Shown here in pieces: positions 35,147-43,017 of a stretch of 64,000 nt of DNA; the first letter of the stretch is position 1; every line of letters starts with the position of its first letter. The position numbers and the translations under genes were made by a program. Source of the DNA: Tahibacter amnicola (GTDB lineage: Bacteria > Pseudomonadota > Gammaproteobacteria > Xanthomonadales > Rhodanobacteraceae); the NCBI RefSeq assembly GCF_025398735.1, contig NZ_CP104694.1, positions 3,063,001 through 3,127,000 of the forward strand, given 5' to 3'. The notes under the pieces were generated by a model. That model ran no database searches and was not told the DNA's origin. It saw nothing but the letters and a program-made list of their open reading frames with translations.

Positions 35147-35968
35147 ATGGACCTTTGCCGAACACTGCTACTTCTCGCGATCTCCACGGCATCCTTCGCG
35201 CAGGCGCAGGAACCCCAGGCCCTCGAACCGGTGCAGGTAACGCTTGTTGCCGAGGACACGGCGATTCGCCCGGGGCAGACTGCGTGGATCGGCCTGCGGC
35301 TTGTCCACGGCGCGGGGTGGCATACCTACTGGCGAAATCCGGGTGACTCGGGCCTGCCGACCAAGGTGCGTTTTGATCTTCCCGAAGGATTCACCGTCGA
35401 TGACATCGCCTGGCCCGCACCGCAGCGGTTCGATGTAGGCGGGCTCTACAACGCAGGCTATGACGGCGACAGTGTTCTTCCGATCGCGCTGCATGTGCCG
35501 CCGACGGCTGCCGCCGGATCGACACTCACGATCCGCGCCGATGTTGCCTGGCTGGCGTGTCGCGAGGATTGCATCCCCGGCAAGGCATCGGTCGACCTGG
35601 CCGTGCCCGTCAGCACCGACGCGGCAGCGCCGGGCGCGGTGGCGGCGCAGTTTTCACGCGCCAGGGCGAGTGTGCCGCACGCCGTGTCGTGGAAGGCCAG
35701 TGCACGACGCGACAAGGATCATGTCATCGTCACGCTGGACGGCGACGACCTGCCGCCTGCCCGGCGCCTGGAGGCCTTCGTGGTCGAGCGGAAGGTGGTC
35801 GGCTACGCGCCGCCTGCGGTGCGCAGCGACGGACGGGCGCTGGAGGTCAGGTTCCCGCTGAGCGAATACTTCGAAAAGCCGCCGGCGTCACTGACCGTGG
35901 TGCTGGTGCAACGCGCGGGCGAGGCCGCGCGCGCATGGCAGGTGAGCGCGCCGTTCGCGTCGCCTTGA
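35147..35968 (+). CDS. Secreted DsbD N-terminal-domain-like protein (no membrane part)
   Basis: 273 residues from ATG 35147; the in-frame GTG just before is less likely. Signal peptide MDLCRTLLLLAISTASFAQA. WHTYWRNPGDSGLPTKV, DIAWPAPQRFDVGGL, and VAWLACREDCIPGKASVDL match the DsbD/ScsB N-terminal domain, with the two cysteines in CREDC as possible redox pair. The transmembrane and thioredoxin parts of DsbD are absent. A redoxin gene follows 57 bases later, suggesting a periplasmic thiol pair. Confidence 0.78.
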   Translation: MDLCRTLLLLAISTASFAQAQEPQALEPVQVTLVAEDTAIRPGQTAWIGLRLVHGAGWHTYWRNPGDSGLPTKVRFDLPEGFTVDDIAWPAPQRFDVGGLYNAGYDGDSVLPIALHVPPTAAAGSTLTIRADVAWLACREDCIPGKASVDLAVPVSTDAAAPGAVAAQFSRARASVPHAVSWKASARRDKDHVIVTLDGDDLPPARRLEAFVVERKVVGYAPPAVRSDGRALEVRFPLSEYFEKPPASLTVVLVQRAGEAARAWQVSAPFASP

Positions 35969-36025
35969 CTGGCGGTTGTCGACTGTACGAATTTCTCTAC
36001 CCCAGAACGCAGCATGGAGAGTGTG

Positions 36026-36634
36026 ATGATGCTACGCCTTGCGATACCGTTTTCGCTCGTCTTCCTGATGATTCCGGCTGCGCAGGCCAAGGTTGCTGTC
36101 GGAGAACCGGCGCCCGAGTTCAGCGTGGTGGACAGCCAGGGCAAGACACGCAGCCTGCGCGAGTTCAAGGGCAAGATGGTGGTGCTCGAGTGGAACAATC
36201 CGGAATGCCCCTTTGTGAAAAAGCACTACGGCAGCGGGAATATTCCTGGCCAGCAGCAGGCGGCAACCAAGGACGGCGTCATCTGGCTGACGCTCAATTC
36301 CGGTGCAGTCGGCAAGCAGGGTAATGTGGACGGAAAAGCCGCCGACGCCTATGTTGCCGCGAACAAAGGCAGCCCCACCCACTATCTGATCGACAAGGAA
36401 GGCACGGTCGGGCACCTCTATGGCGCACGGACCACACCGCATATGTTCGTGATCGACGGCGCCGGCGTGATTCGCTACATGGGTGCGATTGACTCGGTGC
36501 CCAGTGCGGACAAGGCGGATCTGAAGGACGCCACGCAGTATGTACCCCAGGCACTCAAGGAACTGGCCGCCGGCAAGACGGTCAGCGTGCCCAGTTCCGA
36601 ACCCTATGGCTGCTCGGTGAAATACGGCAGCTGA
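36026..36634 (+). CDS. Periplasmic thioredoxin-fold redoxin (AhpC/TSA type)
   Basis: 202 residues. GGAG at 36016-36019 favours ATG 36026 (or 36029). A signal peptide (MLRLAIPFSLVFLMIPAAQA) is followed by VGEPAPEFSVVDSQGKTRSL and the active-site segment EWNNPECPFVKKHYGSGN with a single Cys, then TTPHMFVIDGAGVIRYMG with the cis-Pro. A second Cys is near the C-terminus (PYGCSVKYG). This is a peroxiredoxin/thiol-disulfide type protein; the reaction is unknown. It is probably coexpressed with the DsbD-N-like gene. Confidence 0.82.
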   Translation: MMLRLAIPFSLVFLMIPAAQAKVAVGEPAPEFSVVDSQGKTRSLREFKGKMVVLEWNNPECPFVKKHYGSGNIPGQQQAATKDGVIWLTLNSGAVGKQGNVDGKAADAYVAANKGSPTHYLIDKEGTVGHLYGARTTPHMFVIDGAGVIRYMGAIDSVPSADKADLKDATQYVPQALKELAAGKTVSVPSSEPYGCSVKYGS

Positions 36635-36663
36635 GCCACACTACCGCGACAACCGCAGCATCG

Positions 36664-36689
36664 CCGCCGCCGGCATCTGCCGGCGGCGG
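36664..36689. terminator. GC-rich bidirectional hairpin
   Basis: CCGCCGCCGGC (36664-36674) pairs with GCCGGCGGCGG (36679-36689) around a 4-base loop, between convergent stops at 36634 and 36701. Confidence 0.6.
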
Positions 36690-36700
36690 ATCACCGCCCG

Positions 36701-37345
36701 TCAGCGGTGTATCAGCATCTGCATGAACAGCAGGAAGGCGATGATCACCACGGCCTTCCACAGCAGCGATTTTTTGTACCAGGGCGGGCTTTCCGTCAGC
36801 GTCTCGTCCGTCACCTTGTGGTTCTTGTACTTGAATTCCCGCGCGTAGGTCGGGTCGGAAAAGTGGACCACGATGACGTCTTTGTCCGGATCGAATCGTT
36901 CCGGCCACACGGCGAAGCGCTTGCGCGCCCAGACGATGGCGCCGATCGCCGCCACGCTGAGCGTGGGGTACAACAGGAACCAACCCATGTTCGATACCCG
37001 TTGCCAGCCGCCCGGATTGAACAGGGATGAGTAAACCAGCGCGAAGGCCATGAACGCGCCGAGATAGGCCAGGACGCGCAGCAGGCGCATGACCGGGCTG
37101 TGCTCCAGGATCTCCGCCGCCAATTCGTTTTGCGTGGCGTGTGCCTTGCACAGAGGGACAGGCAGGAACAGTACGTCGCTGCGGATAGTCAGGCCGATCA
37201 AAAGGCTGGGACGCAGCGATTTCACGCGCCCGACCCGGCACGGCGACTCCACCAGTTTGCCGGTGCTGCCGCAGCGGGCACAGCGTTGAGGCCAGGTCAG
37301 CGTGAGCCCTTCCTGGGGTACGAAAACACGCACTGTTTCAGACAT
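36701..37345 (-). CDS. Membrane protein with N-terminal CxxC zinc-ribbon-like motif
   Basis: 214 residues from ATG 37345 (MSETVRVF), AGGG upstream. CARCGSTGKLVESPCR near residue 22 and PLCKAH near 65 give Cys residues suited to metal binding. Two membrane segments follow (VLAYLGAFMAFALVYSSLF; WFLLYPTLSVAAIGAIVW), and a third ends the protein (LLWKAVVIIAFLLFMQM). Family not recognised. Confidence 0.68.
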   Translation of the reverse strand: MSETVRVFVPQEGLTLTWPQRCARCGSTGKLVESPCRVGRVKSLRPSLLIGLTIRSDVLFLPVPLCKAHATQNELAAEILEHSPVMRLLRVLAYLGAFMAFALVYSSLFNPGGWQRVSNMGWFLLYPTLSVAAIGAIVWARKRFAVWPERFDPDKDVIVVHFSDPTYAREFKYKNHKVTDETLTESPPWYKKSLLWKAVVIIAFLLFMQMLIHR

Positions 37346-37533
37346 TGCCATTGCCCTGTTGATCGGCAGCCCGCCGACAAGGAGGTCCAGCGGGGCAACG
37401 GATTCTAGAAGAAGGGTCTGTCGGCAGGTCGGTCGGGACCGTAAACGATGGTGGCGACTGGGAGTTCAGCCGCCGAGGCGACAGCTGGAGTCAGTGACCT
37501 GCTGCCAATCCGCCTGGACTCCTGGAGGTTCCG

Positions 37534-38397
37534 ATGAAGGTCGTCAATTTCTCGCTGGAGAACGGCAACCGGTACTACGGCAAGATCGACGGGGAACGAT
37601 TCTTCATCGGCCAGCGCGTGCCTTACCAGGGATTGAAGGGATTGATGAACGTGGCGGGCAGCCCGGCCCAGAAATACGACCGCGCCCAATACCGTGCCAT
37701 CCATGGGTTCTGGGCGGATTTCATGCATCCTACGGCGATGGCCGAAGGCGCCCTGTTTCATACGCTCAATACCTACGACCGGGCGCTGTTTACCTTCTCG
37801 TTCCTGCAATACGCGGCCCACGTGCCGAACGGAGATTTCGTGGTCTACCTGCGCTCGCTCCTCGCGCTGTCGCAGGCCCGTGACTATTTTCCGGATCTGA
37901 CACTCCAGAACGGACGGATCTGCCGGGTGACTGATACCGGCGTGCGGCCCCTGGAATCCGATGACTCGACCACGGGCCTGCAGGACTATCTCAACCCGAC
38001 GAGCCAGGAAGTGGAAGATACGGAGATCGTCCAGGCTGCCAAGTTCATTCATTGGGTGCAACGTGACCCGGAACACCGGCACGTGCAGGTGGCGGTTGGC
38101 GTGGCGCACTTCAAGGAAAAGATGAAACGTTACGCTGTGCAGTACCACCTGGATGGCGCGGACGACATCACCTGCCTTCTGGTTGCGGACATCCGTCACC
38201 AGGGGCGTGCAAAGGGCCCGGTCATCGCCGCCGCGCTGGCCAGTTCCAATCCGCAGGCCGCCTTGCTCAAAATCGGCGAAACCAGCTATCCGGAGCGGGT
38301 TGCGACGCTCAAGCGCGAGATCAAGGCCCTGACAGCCGACGGCACGTTCGGGCGCAGGCGCTACCACCTCGATAGCGGTGAATTTGCGCTCAACTGA
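37534..38397 (+). CDS. Conserved hypothetical protein (287 residues)
   Basis: GGAGG lies 6 bases before ATG 37534. The sequence starts MKVVNFSLENGNRYYGKIDG, with notable blocks HGFWADFMHPTAMAEGALFH and FSFLQYAAHVPNGDFVVYLR. No signal peptide or membrane segment. The mix of aromatic and charged residues and the FLQYAAH motif give an impression of a lysozyme-like or peptidoglycan-acting helical enzyme, but I cannot assign a family. It converges with the LysR gene. Confidence 0.65.
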   Translation: MKVVNFSLENGNRYYGKIDGERFFIGQRVPYQGLKGLMNVAGSPAQKYDRAQYRAIHGFWADFMHPTAMAEGALFHTLNTYDRALFTFSFLQYAAHVPNGDFVVYLRSLLALSQARDYFPDLTLQNGRICRVTDTGVRPLESDDSTTGLQDYLNPTSQEVEDTEIVQAAKFIHWVQRDPEHRHVQVAVGVAHFKEKMKRYAVQYHLDGADDITCLLVADIRHQGRAKGPVIAAALASSNPQAALLKIGETSYPERVATLKREIKALTADGTFGRRRYHLDSGEFALN

Positions 38398-38419
38398 CGC
38401 CGGCCCAGCGCTCGCGTAG

Positions 38420-39337
38420 CTACACCCCGCTGCCCGCCTGTTCGGCCTGCGAAAATCGTTCGGCGAGGTAGTCGACCACGGCGCGCACGCGCGCCGGAAT
38501 GAAGCGTCCGCTGGGCATTACCGCATGCAGTGGGTACGACTCGCTTTGCCATTCCGGCAGCAGGCGTACGAGCGCACCGCGTTCCATATCCTGGCGTTGT
38601 TCGAGCGGTGACTTGAGCAGGATGCCGGCTCCGGCGACGGCCCATTGGCGCGCAATCGACGCATCGTCGACACGGCGATTGCCAGTGACGCGTACTTCGG
38701 TCCACGCGCCATCGCGCTGGAAGCGCCACACGCGGTGGGGCTTGCCGGCGCGGTCATAGGCCAGGCAGTTGTGGTGAGCCAGGTCCTGCGGCGTCAGCGG
38801 CGTGCCGTGACGTTCCAGGTAGGAGGGCGCCGCGGCCACGACGGGTCGCGCCGTCATCAGGGGACGAGCGACCAGGCGCGAGTCGACCAGCGTGCCATAG
38901 CGGATGGCGACGTCCACCTCGTCGCGAACGACATCGAGCGTCCGATCGCCGATCGTGAGCGCTATTTCGATGGCCGGATGCTGGTCGACAAAGGCATCCA
39001 GCCAGGGCAGGAGGGTGGTGCGCGCCAGGTCCGACGGTGCGGCGATCCGCAGGGTGCCGACCAGGTCGGCCCGGTCCGCGGCGACCTGGGCTTCGCCCTC
39101 CGCCACCAGCTCGAAGGCGCGCGCTGCGTAGTCGAGGAGGGTCTGGCCCTGCGTGGTCAGTCGCATGGCGCGGGTGGATCGCTCGAACAAGCGCGTCCCG
39201 AGCTGGTTCTCCAGGCGTTTGAGGGCGGCGCTGGCCGCCGCGGGCGTGAGGCCGAGCTGGCCGGCCGCGGCCGTCAGGCTACCGCAGCGGGCCGTGTGGA
39301 TCAGGATCCGCAGATCTCCTAGATTTTCAATCTTCAT
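38420..39337 (-). CDS. LysR-family transcriptional regulator
   Basis: 305 residues. The N-terminal winged helix-turn-helix is plain (LRILIHTARCGSLTAAAGQLGLTPAAASAALKRLENQLGTRLF split over residues 9-52), and the effector domain starts near 90 (VGTLRIAAPSDLARTTLLP). It is divergent from a quinone-oxidoreductase gene across 89 AT-rich bases (39338-39426), the usual arrangement for a LysR regulator and its target. Confidence 0.92.
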   Translation of the reverse strand: MKIENLGDLRILIHTARCGSLTAAAGQLGLTPAAASAALKRLENQLGTRLFERSTRAMRLTTQGQTLLDYAARAFELVAEGEAQVAADRADLVGTLRIAAPSDLARTTLLPWLDAFVDQHPAIEIALTIGDRTLDVVRDEVDVAIRYGTLVDSRLVARPLMTARPVVAAAPSYLERHGTPLTPQDLAHHNCLAYDRAGKPHRVWRFQRDGAWTEVRVTGNRRVDDASIARQWAVAGAGILLKSPLEQRQDMERGALVRLLPEWQSESYPLHAVMPSGRFIPARVRAVVDYLAERFSQAEQAGSGV

Positions 39338-39426
39338 TTGAAGGTAATTCTTTTTTTGACGGGCTTATCAATCTGAATTTCCGATTCTACGCTGTGCGCC
39401 TTTCCTCACCTACCCGGAGTAACCCC

Positions 39427-40437
39427 ATGAAAGCGGTCGGCTACCACCAGTCTCTCCCGATTGATCATCCCGAAGCGCTGATCGATGTGACCTTGCCAGA
39501 GCCTGCGCCGGGCGAGCGGGACCTGCTGGTGCGCGTGAAGGCGGTCTCGGTCAATCCGGTCGACACGAAAATCCGGCGCAACCGCGCCCCCGCGAATGGC
39601 CACGCGGAGGTACTGGGCTGGGATGCGGTCGGTACCGTCGAGCGCGTCGGCAGCGGCGTCACGCGGTTCGCGCCGGGCGACCGGGTCTACTACGCGGGTG
39701 CGATCAACCGTCCCGGCACCAACAGCGAGCTGCATGTGGTGGACGAACGCATCGTCGCGCTGGCCCCAAGGTCGCTGGATGACAGCCAGGCCGCTGCGCT
39801 GCCGCTGACCGCCATCACGGCCTACGAATTGCTGTTCGACCGGCTCGGTGTGGAGCAGGGAGGCGGTACGGGAAAAACGCTGCTGGTGATCGGTGGGGCC
39901 GGTGGCGTCGGTTCCATCCTGATCCAGCTCGCACGCCAGCTCACGGGCTTGCGCGTGGTTGCAACGGCCTCGCGGCCCGAAACCCGCCAGTGGTGCCTGG
40001 ACCTGGGTGCGCACGCGGTGATCGATCACAGTCGCCCGCTGGCGGCCGAACTGGCGGACGCGGGCATCGGCCCGGTCGAACTCGTTGCGGCGCTGACCCA
40101 GACTGAAGCGCATTTCGCCCAGATCGTCGAGAGCCTCAAGCCCTTTGGCCGCCTGGCGGTTATTGACGACATGGCGCAGCTGGACGTGGTGAAACTCAAG
40201 ACAAAGTCCATTTCGCTGCATTGGGAACTGATGTTCACCCGCTCCCTGTTCGAGACGCCGGACATGGCGGAGCAGGGCCGCCTCCTGGCGGAAGTGGCAG
40301 ACCTCGTGGATGCGGGGCGGATCCGGACGACGGCGGGTGCGCACTTCGGCGCGATCACTGCCGGGAACCTGCGCCGCGCACACGCCTTGCTCGAGAGCGG
40401 CAAGGCGCAGGGAAAGGTGGTTCTGGCGGGGTTCTGA
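39427..40437 (+). CDS. Zinc-type alcohol dehydrogenase-like / quinone oxidoreductase (MDR family)
   Basis: 336 residues with GGAG 9 bases before ATG 39427. VKAVSVNPVDTKIRR, EVLGWDAVGTVERVGSGV and the Rossmann motif LLVIGGAGGVGSILIQLAR near residue 150 define the medium-chain reductase family; there is no catalytic-zinc cysteine set, so it belongs with the QOR/ZADH-like NADPH reductases. Likely target of the divergent LysR regulator. Substrate unknown. Confidence 0.88.
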   Translation: MKAVGYHQSLPIDHPEALIDVTLPEPAPGERDLLVRVKAVSVNPVDTKIRRNRAPANGHAEVLGWDAVGTVERVGSGVTRFAPGDRVYYAGAINRPGTNSELHVVDERIVALAPRSLDDSQAAALPLTAITAYELLFDRLGVEQGGGTGKTLLVIGGAGGVGSILIQLARQLTGLRVVATASRPETRQWCLDLGAHAVIDHSRPLAAELADAGIGPVELVAALTQTEAHFAQIVESLKPFGRLAVIDDMAQLDVVKLKTKSISLHWELMFTRSLFETPDMAEQGRLLAEVADLVDAGRIRTTAGAHFGAITAGNLRRAHALLESGKAQGKVVLAGF

Positions 40438-40502
40438 AGCGGCGCGGCATCGCGGCGACGGCGATGCGCCGCGATGCTGTCGCTGGTGTAGCTACCCGAG
40501 AT

Positions 40503-40528
40503 CCCGCCGCGGCAACGCCGCCGGCGGG
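40503..40528. terminator. GC-rich hairpin between convergent genes
   Basis: CCCGCCGCGGC (40503-40513) pairs with GCCG-C-CGGCGGG (40517-40528), with one bulged C and an AAC loop, just before the stop of the leftward gene at 40537. Confidence 0.5.
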
Positions 40529-40536
40529 CGTGCTCG

Positions 40537-42156
40537 CTACGGTTCGAATGTGCCCAGGAAGATGCGGTCGGAGGCCTTGCCGGTCAGCACGACGCGCCCG
40601 AACGTGCTGACGGTGGGCGAGAAGGTGATGGTTCCGTCCGCGCCGATCCAGGTATCGATTCCGCGGTTGAAGGTGGCGCCGCCGTTGGGAAGATTTGCGC
40701 TCGTCACCGCGGCTTCCACCGTGCCGGTGGCCGTCGGTACGGCAATGGGCACGCTCAAGTCGAAGATGCGTCGCGGCGCCTGACCGGGTGCGAGGACCCA
40801 GATGCCGTACTGGTCTGACGGGTCGGTGACCGCTTCGACGATGATCTCGCCCGTCGGAAGGACGGCGGTGGCGCCGAAACTTTGCCAGGTACGGCCCGGC
40901 TCGGGGCCATAGCTGCCGGTCAAGCCGATCAGGGCCACCAGCTCCGGAGATCCGCCGGTACGCACCCGCCACAGGCCGTTCGGGTTGCCGCCGTCGGACG
41001 TGGTGACGCCGGCGGAAAACGCCGCGAAGTCGCCGGCGGTGCTGAGCGATGCGTCATCAAAGGTGCGCCAGGTCGCGTTCTCCCAATGGGGCCCATAGGT
41101 ACCCGCCTCGTCATTGATCGCCAGGGGGCGGTTGCTGACGCCGTCGTGCCAGAACAGGCCGAAACGGCTCGTCGCGCCCTCCGCCAGGCGGTAGTAGGCG
41201 AAAAAGCTGAACGTGTTGCCGCGACCGGGATGCGGCGTGCGGATATCGCTGCTGAACATGGCCGTCGCGACGCCGATCGCCGGTCCCCGCGCGCCGGTTT
41301 CGTCGTCCACCGCGATCGCCCGGGGGGCGCCGTTGCACACCTCCCAGATGCCGGCGCGCGAGCCGGTCGCGCTGAACCTGCCGTACACGCGGCCCGCGGA
41401 GCTGACGCTCAGGTCCGAGCTGAGCCAGCTGGAATTGAAGGAATCGCCGGCGACGAGCCCGGGTGCCAGCAGCGCATCCGTTGCGCCGGATCGCAGGCAG
41501 GGCTTGTTGCCTTCGCCGGGTACGTGGCGCGCGATCAGATGGCTGGAGGCGCCGGTAGGGCTGGTGACGTTGCCGTCCAGCAGGGCCTGGCCGTTTCTCA
41601 TTCCGATGCTGGAGGCAAAGCTCGTCGAATTCGGAAAAACCCAGTTGGCGCCGAGGCCGGGACCGAGAATGCCGTCGGTCAGCGTGCGGGCAATTTCGAT
41701 GTTGCGCGAGGTATCCCAGCGCCATTGGCCATAACTGGCGGACGCCGTATTGCCCGGCTCACCGGCGCGCGCCAGGAAGTAGCGCTGGCCATCGGGGGAG
41801 GCGCCGCTGCCGCCGGTGGGCACGGTCAGGAACACGTGACCGGCTTCGGCACCGGTACGTCCGGGACCGAGTGCGCCGGTGACATTCGCCTGCGTGTAGC
41901 GTGTCCAGTTGCCCTGGTGGCGCGCCCAATAGCCTGCGGCGCTCTCCGGCGTGGACACGCGCATCCCCAGCAGATCGCCGCCGGCATCACCGACCAGCAC
42001 ATCGCCAAACAGCCGGCTGGTGCCGGCCGGAAGGTGGTTGGCGACGACGCGGCCATCTTCACCGGCGACGACGCGCCATTGAATAGCCTGGGCGGACGCG
42101 AGCGGTGACATCATGGCCGCCGTCAGCGCGGCCGCTAGCAAAGTGTGTTGCAGCAT
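40537..42156 (-). CDS. Secreted repeat-containing protein of unknown function
   Basis: 539 residues. Signal peptide MLQHTLLAAALTAAMMSPLASA, then repeated beta-propeller-like units with recurring DETGARGPAIG, DEAGTYGPHWENATW, LTGSYGPEPGRTWQ and ANVTGALGPG motifs at ~60-100-residue intervals. This recalls the DUF7453-type family. The C-terminus RIFLGTFEP resembles the short terminal tails (RIFxxxFE) of many secreted Xanthomonadales proteins. Function unknown. Confidence 0.75.
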   Translation of the reverse strand: MLQHTLLAAALTAAMMSPLASAQAIQWRVVAGEDGRVVANHLPAGTSRLFGDVLVGDAGGDLLGMRVSTPESAAGYWARHQGNWTRYTQANVTGALGPGRTGAEAGHVFLTVPTGGSGASPDGQRYFLARAGEPGNTASASYGQWRWDTSRNIEIARTLTDGILGPGLGANWVFPNSTSFASSIGMRNGQALLDGNVTSPTGASSHLIARHVPGEGNKPCLRSGATDALLAPGLVAGDSFNSSWLSSDLSVSSAGRVYGRFSATGSRAGIWEVCNGAPRAIAVDDETGARGPAIGVATAMFSSDIRTPHPGRGNTFSFFAYYRLAEGATSRFGLFWHDGVSNRPLAINDEAGTYGPHWENATWRTFDDASLSTAGDFAAFSAGVTTSDGGNPNGLWRVRTGGSPELVALIGLTGSYGPEPGRTWQSFGATAVLPTGEIIVEAVTDPSDQYGIWVLAPGQAPRRIFDLSVPIAVPTATGTVEAAVTSANLPNGGATFNRGIDTWIGADGTITFSPTVSTFGRVVLTGKASDRIFLGTFEP

Positions 42157-42278
42157 GGTGTTTCTCAGGGGGAGTCAGCCCGACACGATAGCAGTCGGCT
42201 GCAACGCACGGACAGACTTCGCCGGCTCATGCGGTGAGTCGTGAGCACTGCGTCGCAGTTTTGACCTGTCGCTGCCGC

Positions 42279-42313
42279 ACCGAAACATATGCCCGTCGGT
42301 CATATGTTTCGGT
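42279..42313. repeat. Perfect 13-base inverted repeat
   Basis: ACCGAAACATATG (42279-42291) and CATATGTTTCGGT (42301-42313) with a 9-base spacer. It lies 63 bases beyond the stop of the 42377 gene and 120 bases upstream of the 40537-42156 gene. It may be a terminator of the former or an operator for the latter; the arms are unusually AT-rich for this genome. Confidence 0.7.
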
Positions 42314-42376
42314 CGCGTCGATTGTACAACGCAGCAAAAGGAAAAATGATCGGTGCCGCGGCGCGCCGTTGGCGGG

Positions 42377-42946
42377 TCAGCTGATCTGCAACGCCGGCCA
42401 GCTGTCGAAGCGGGGAAGATCCCACTCCGGCTCCTCGCGCGCCGAAGCAATGTCATTGTGCCGCGCCAGCAGGAACAGATGCGGATAGGCCTTGCGGCGT
42501 TCGAAGTAGGTCTGGTCGTCTTGCGGATCGACGAGCGTGCCATTGGCATACAGGCACAAGGCCGCAGCGAAGGTGAGCTGGAGGCGAAAATCCAGCGGCG
42601 TGCGGCCGGCTGATGTCGTCAGCATGTATTCCGTTGCAGCGCTGAATGCACGCAGCTTGAGCGGCCATGGCGCCCGCCGGATGTGGCCGAGCCGGTCGTT
42701 GGACGACCGCGCGAGGTGCAGGAAGGACAGCAGCGGCTGGTCCCCGTAGCAATCGTGCTCTGGCACCGCTTCCGGATTGATGCGGATCTTGAACGGCACG
42801 ACAGCCGACCGGAACGTTCGCGTGAGAACGAAGTCCGGGTGCCATTCGCAGTCCAGGCCACCGTCGTGCAACGTTTTCCTGAGCCGGGACGGAAGCTCAG
42901 GGACGTTCCAGAGCGCATCGCCCAACACGAACAGGTCAAAACTCAC
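42377..42946 (-). CDS. Hypothetical cytoplasmic protein (189 residues)
   Basis: Starts with GTG 42946 four bases after GGAGG. Sequence begins MSFDLFVLGDALWNVPELPS; no signal peptide or membrane segment. Blocks such as TRTFRSAVVPFKIRINPEAV and FRLQLTFAAALCLYANGTL look conserved, but I do not recognise a family. It lies downstream of the nuclease gene on the same strand, separated by a strong hairpin, so it probably has its own promoter. Confidence 0.68.
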   Translation of the reverse strand: MSFDLFVLGDALWNVPELPSRLRKTLHDGGLDCEWHPDFVLTRTFRSAVVPFKIRINPEAVPEHDCYGDQPLLSFLHLARSSNDRLGHIRRAPWPLKLRAFSAATEYMLTTSAGRTPLDFRLQLTFAAALCLYANGTLVDPQDDQTYFERRKAYPHLFLLARHNDIASAREEPEWDLPRFDSWPALQIS

Positions 42947-42973
42947 ATGACCTCCACAGGGACGCGTCGTCGT

Positions 42974-43005
42974 GCCTGCGGCGGAACCGTGGTTCCGCCG
43001 CAGGC
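42974..43005 (-). terminator. Strong hairpin after the nuclease gene
   Basis: GCCTGCGGCGGAAC (42974-42987) and GTTCCGCCGCAGGC (42992-43005), a perfect 14-base stem with a 4-base loop, 13 bases beyond the nuclease stop. Confidence 0.65.
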
Positions 43006-43017
43006 AGGCCGGAAGGA

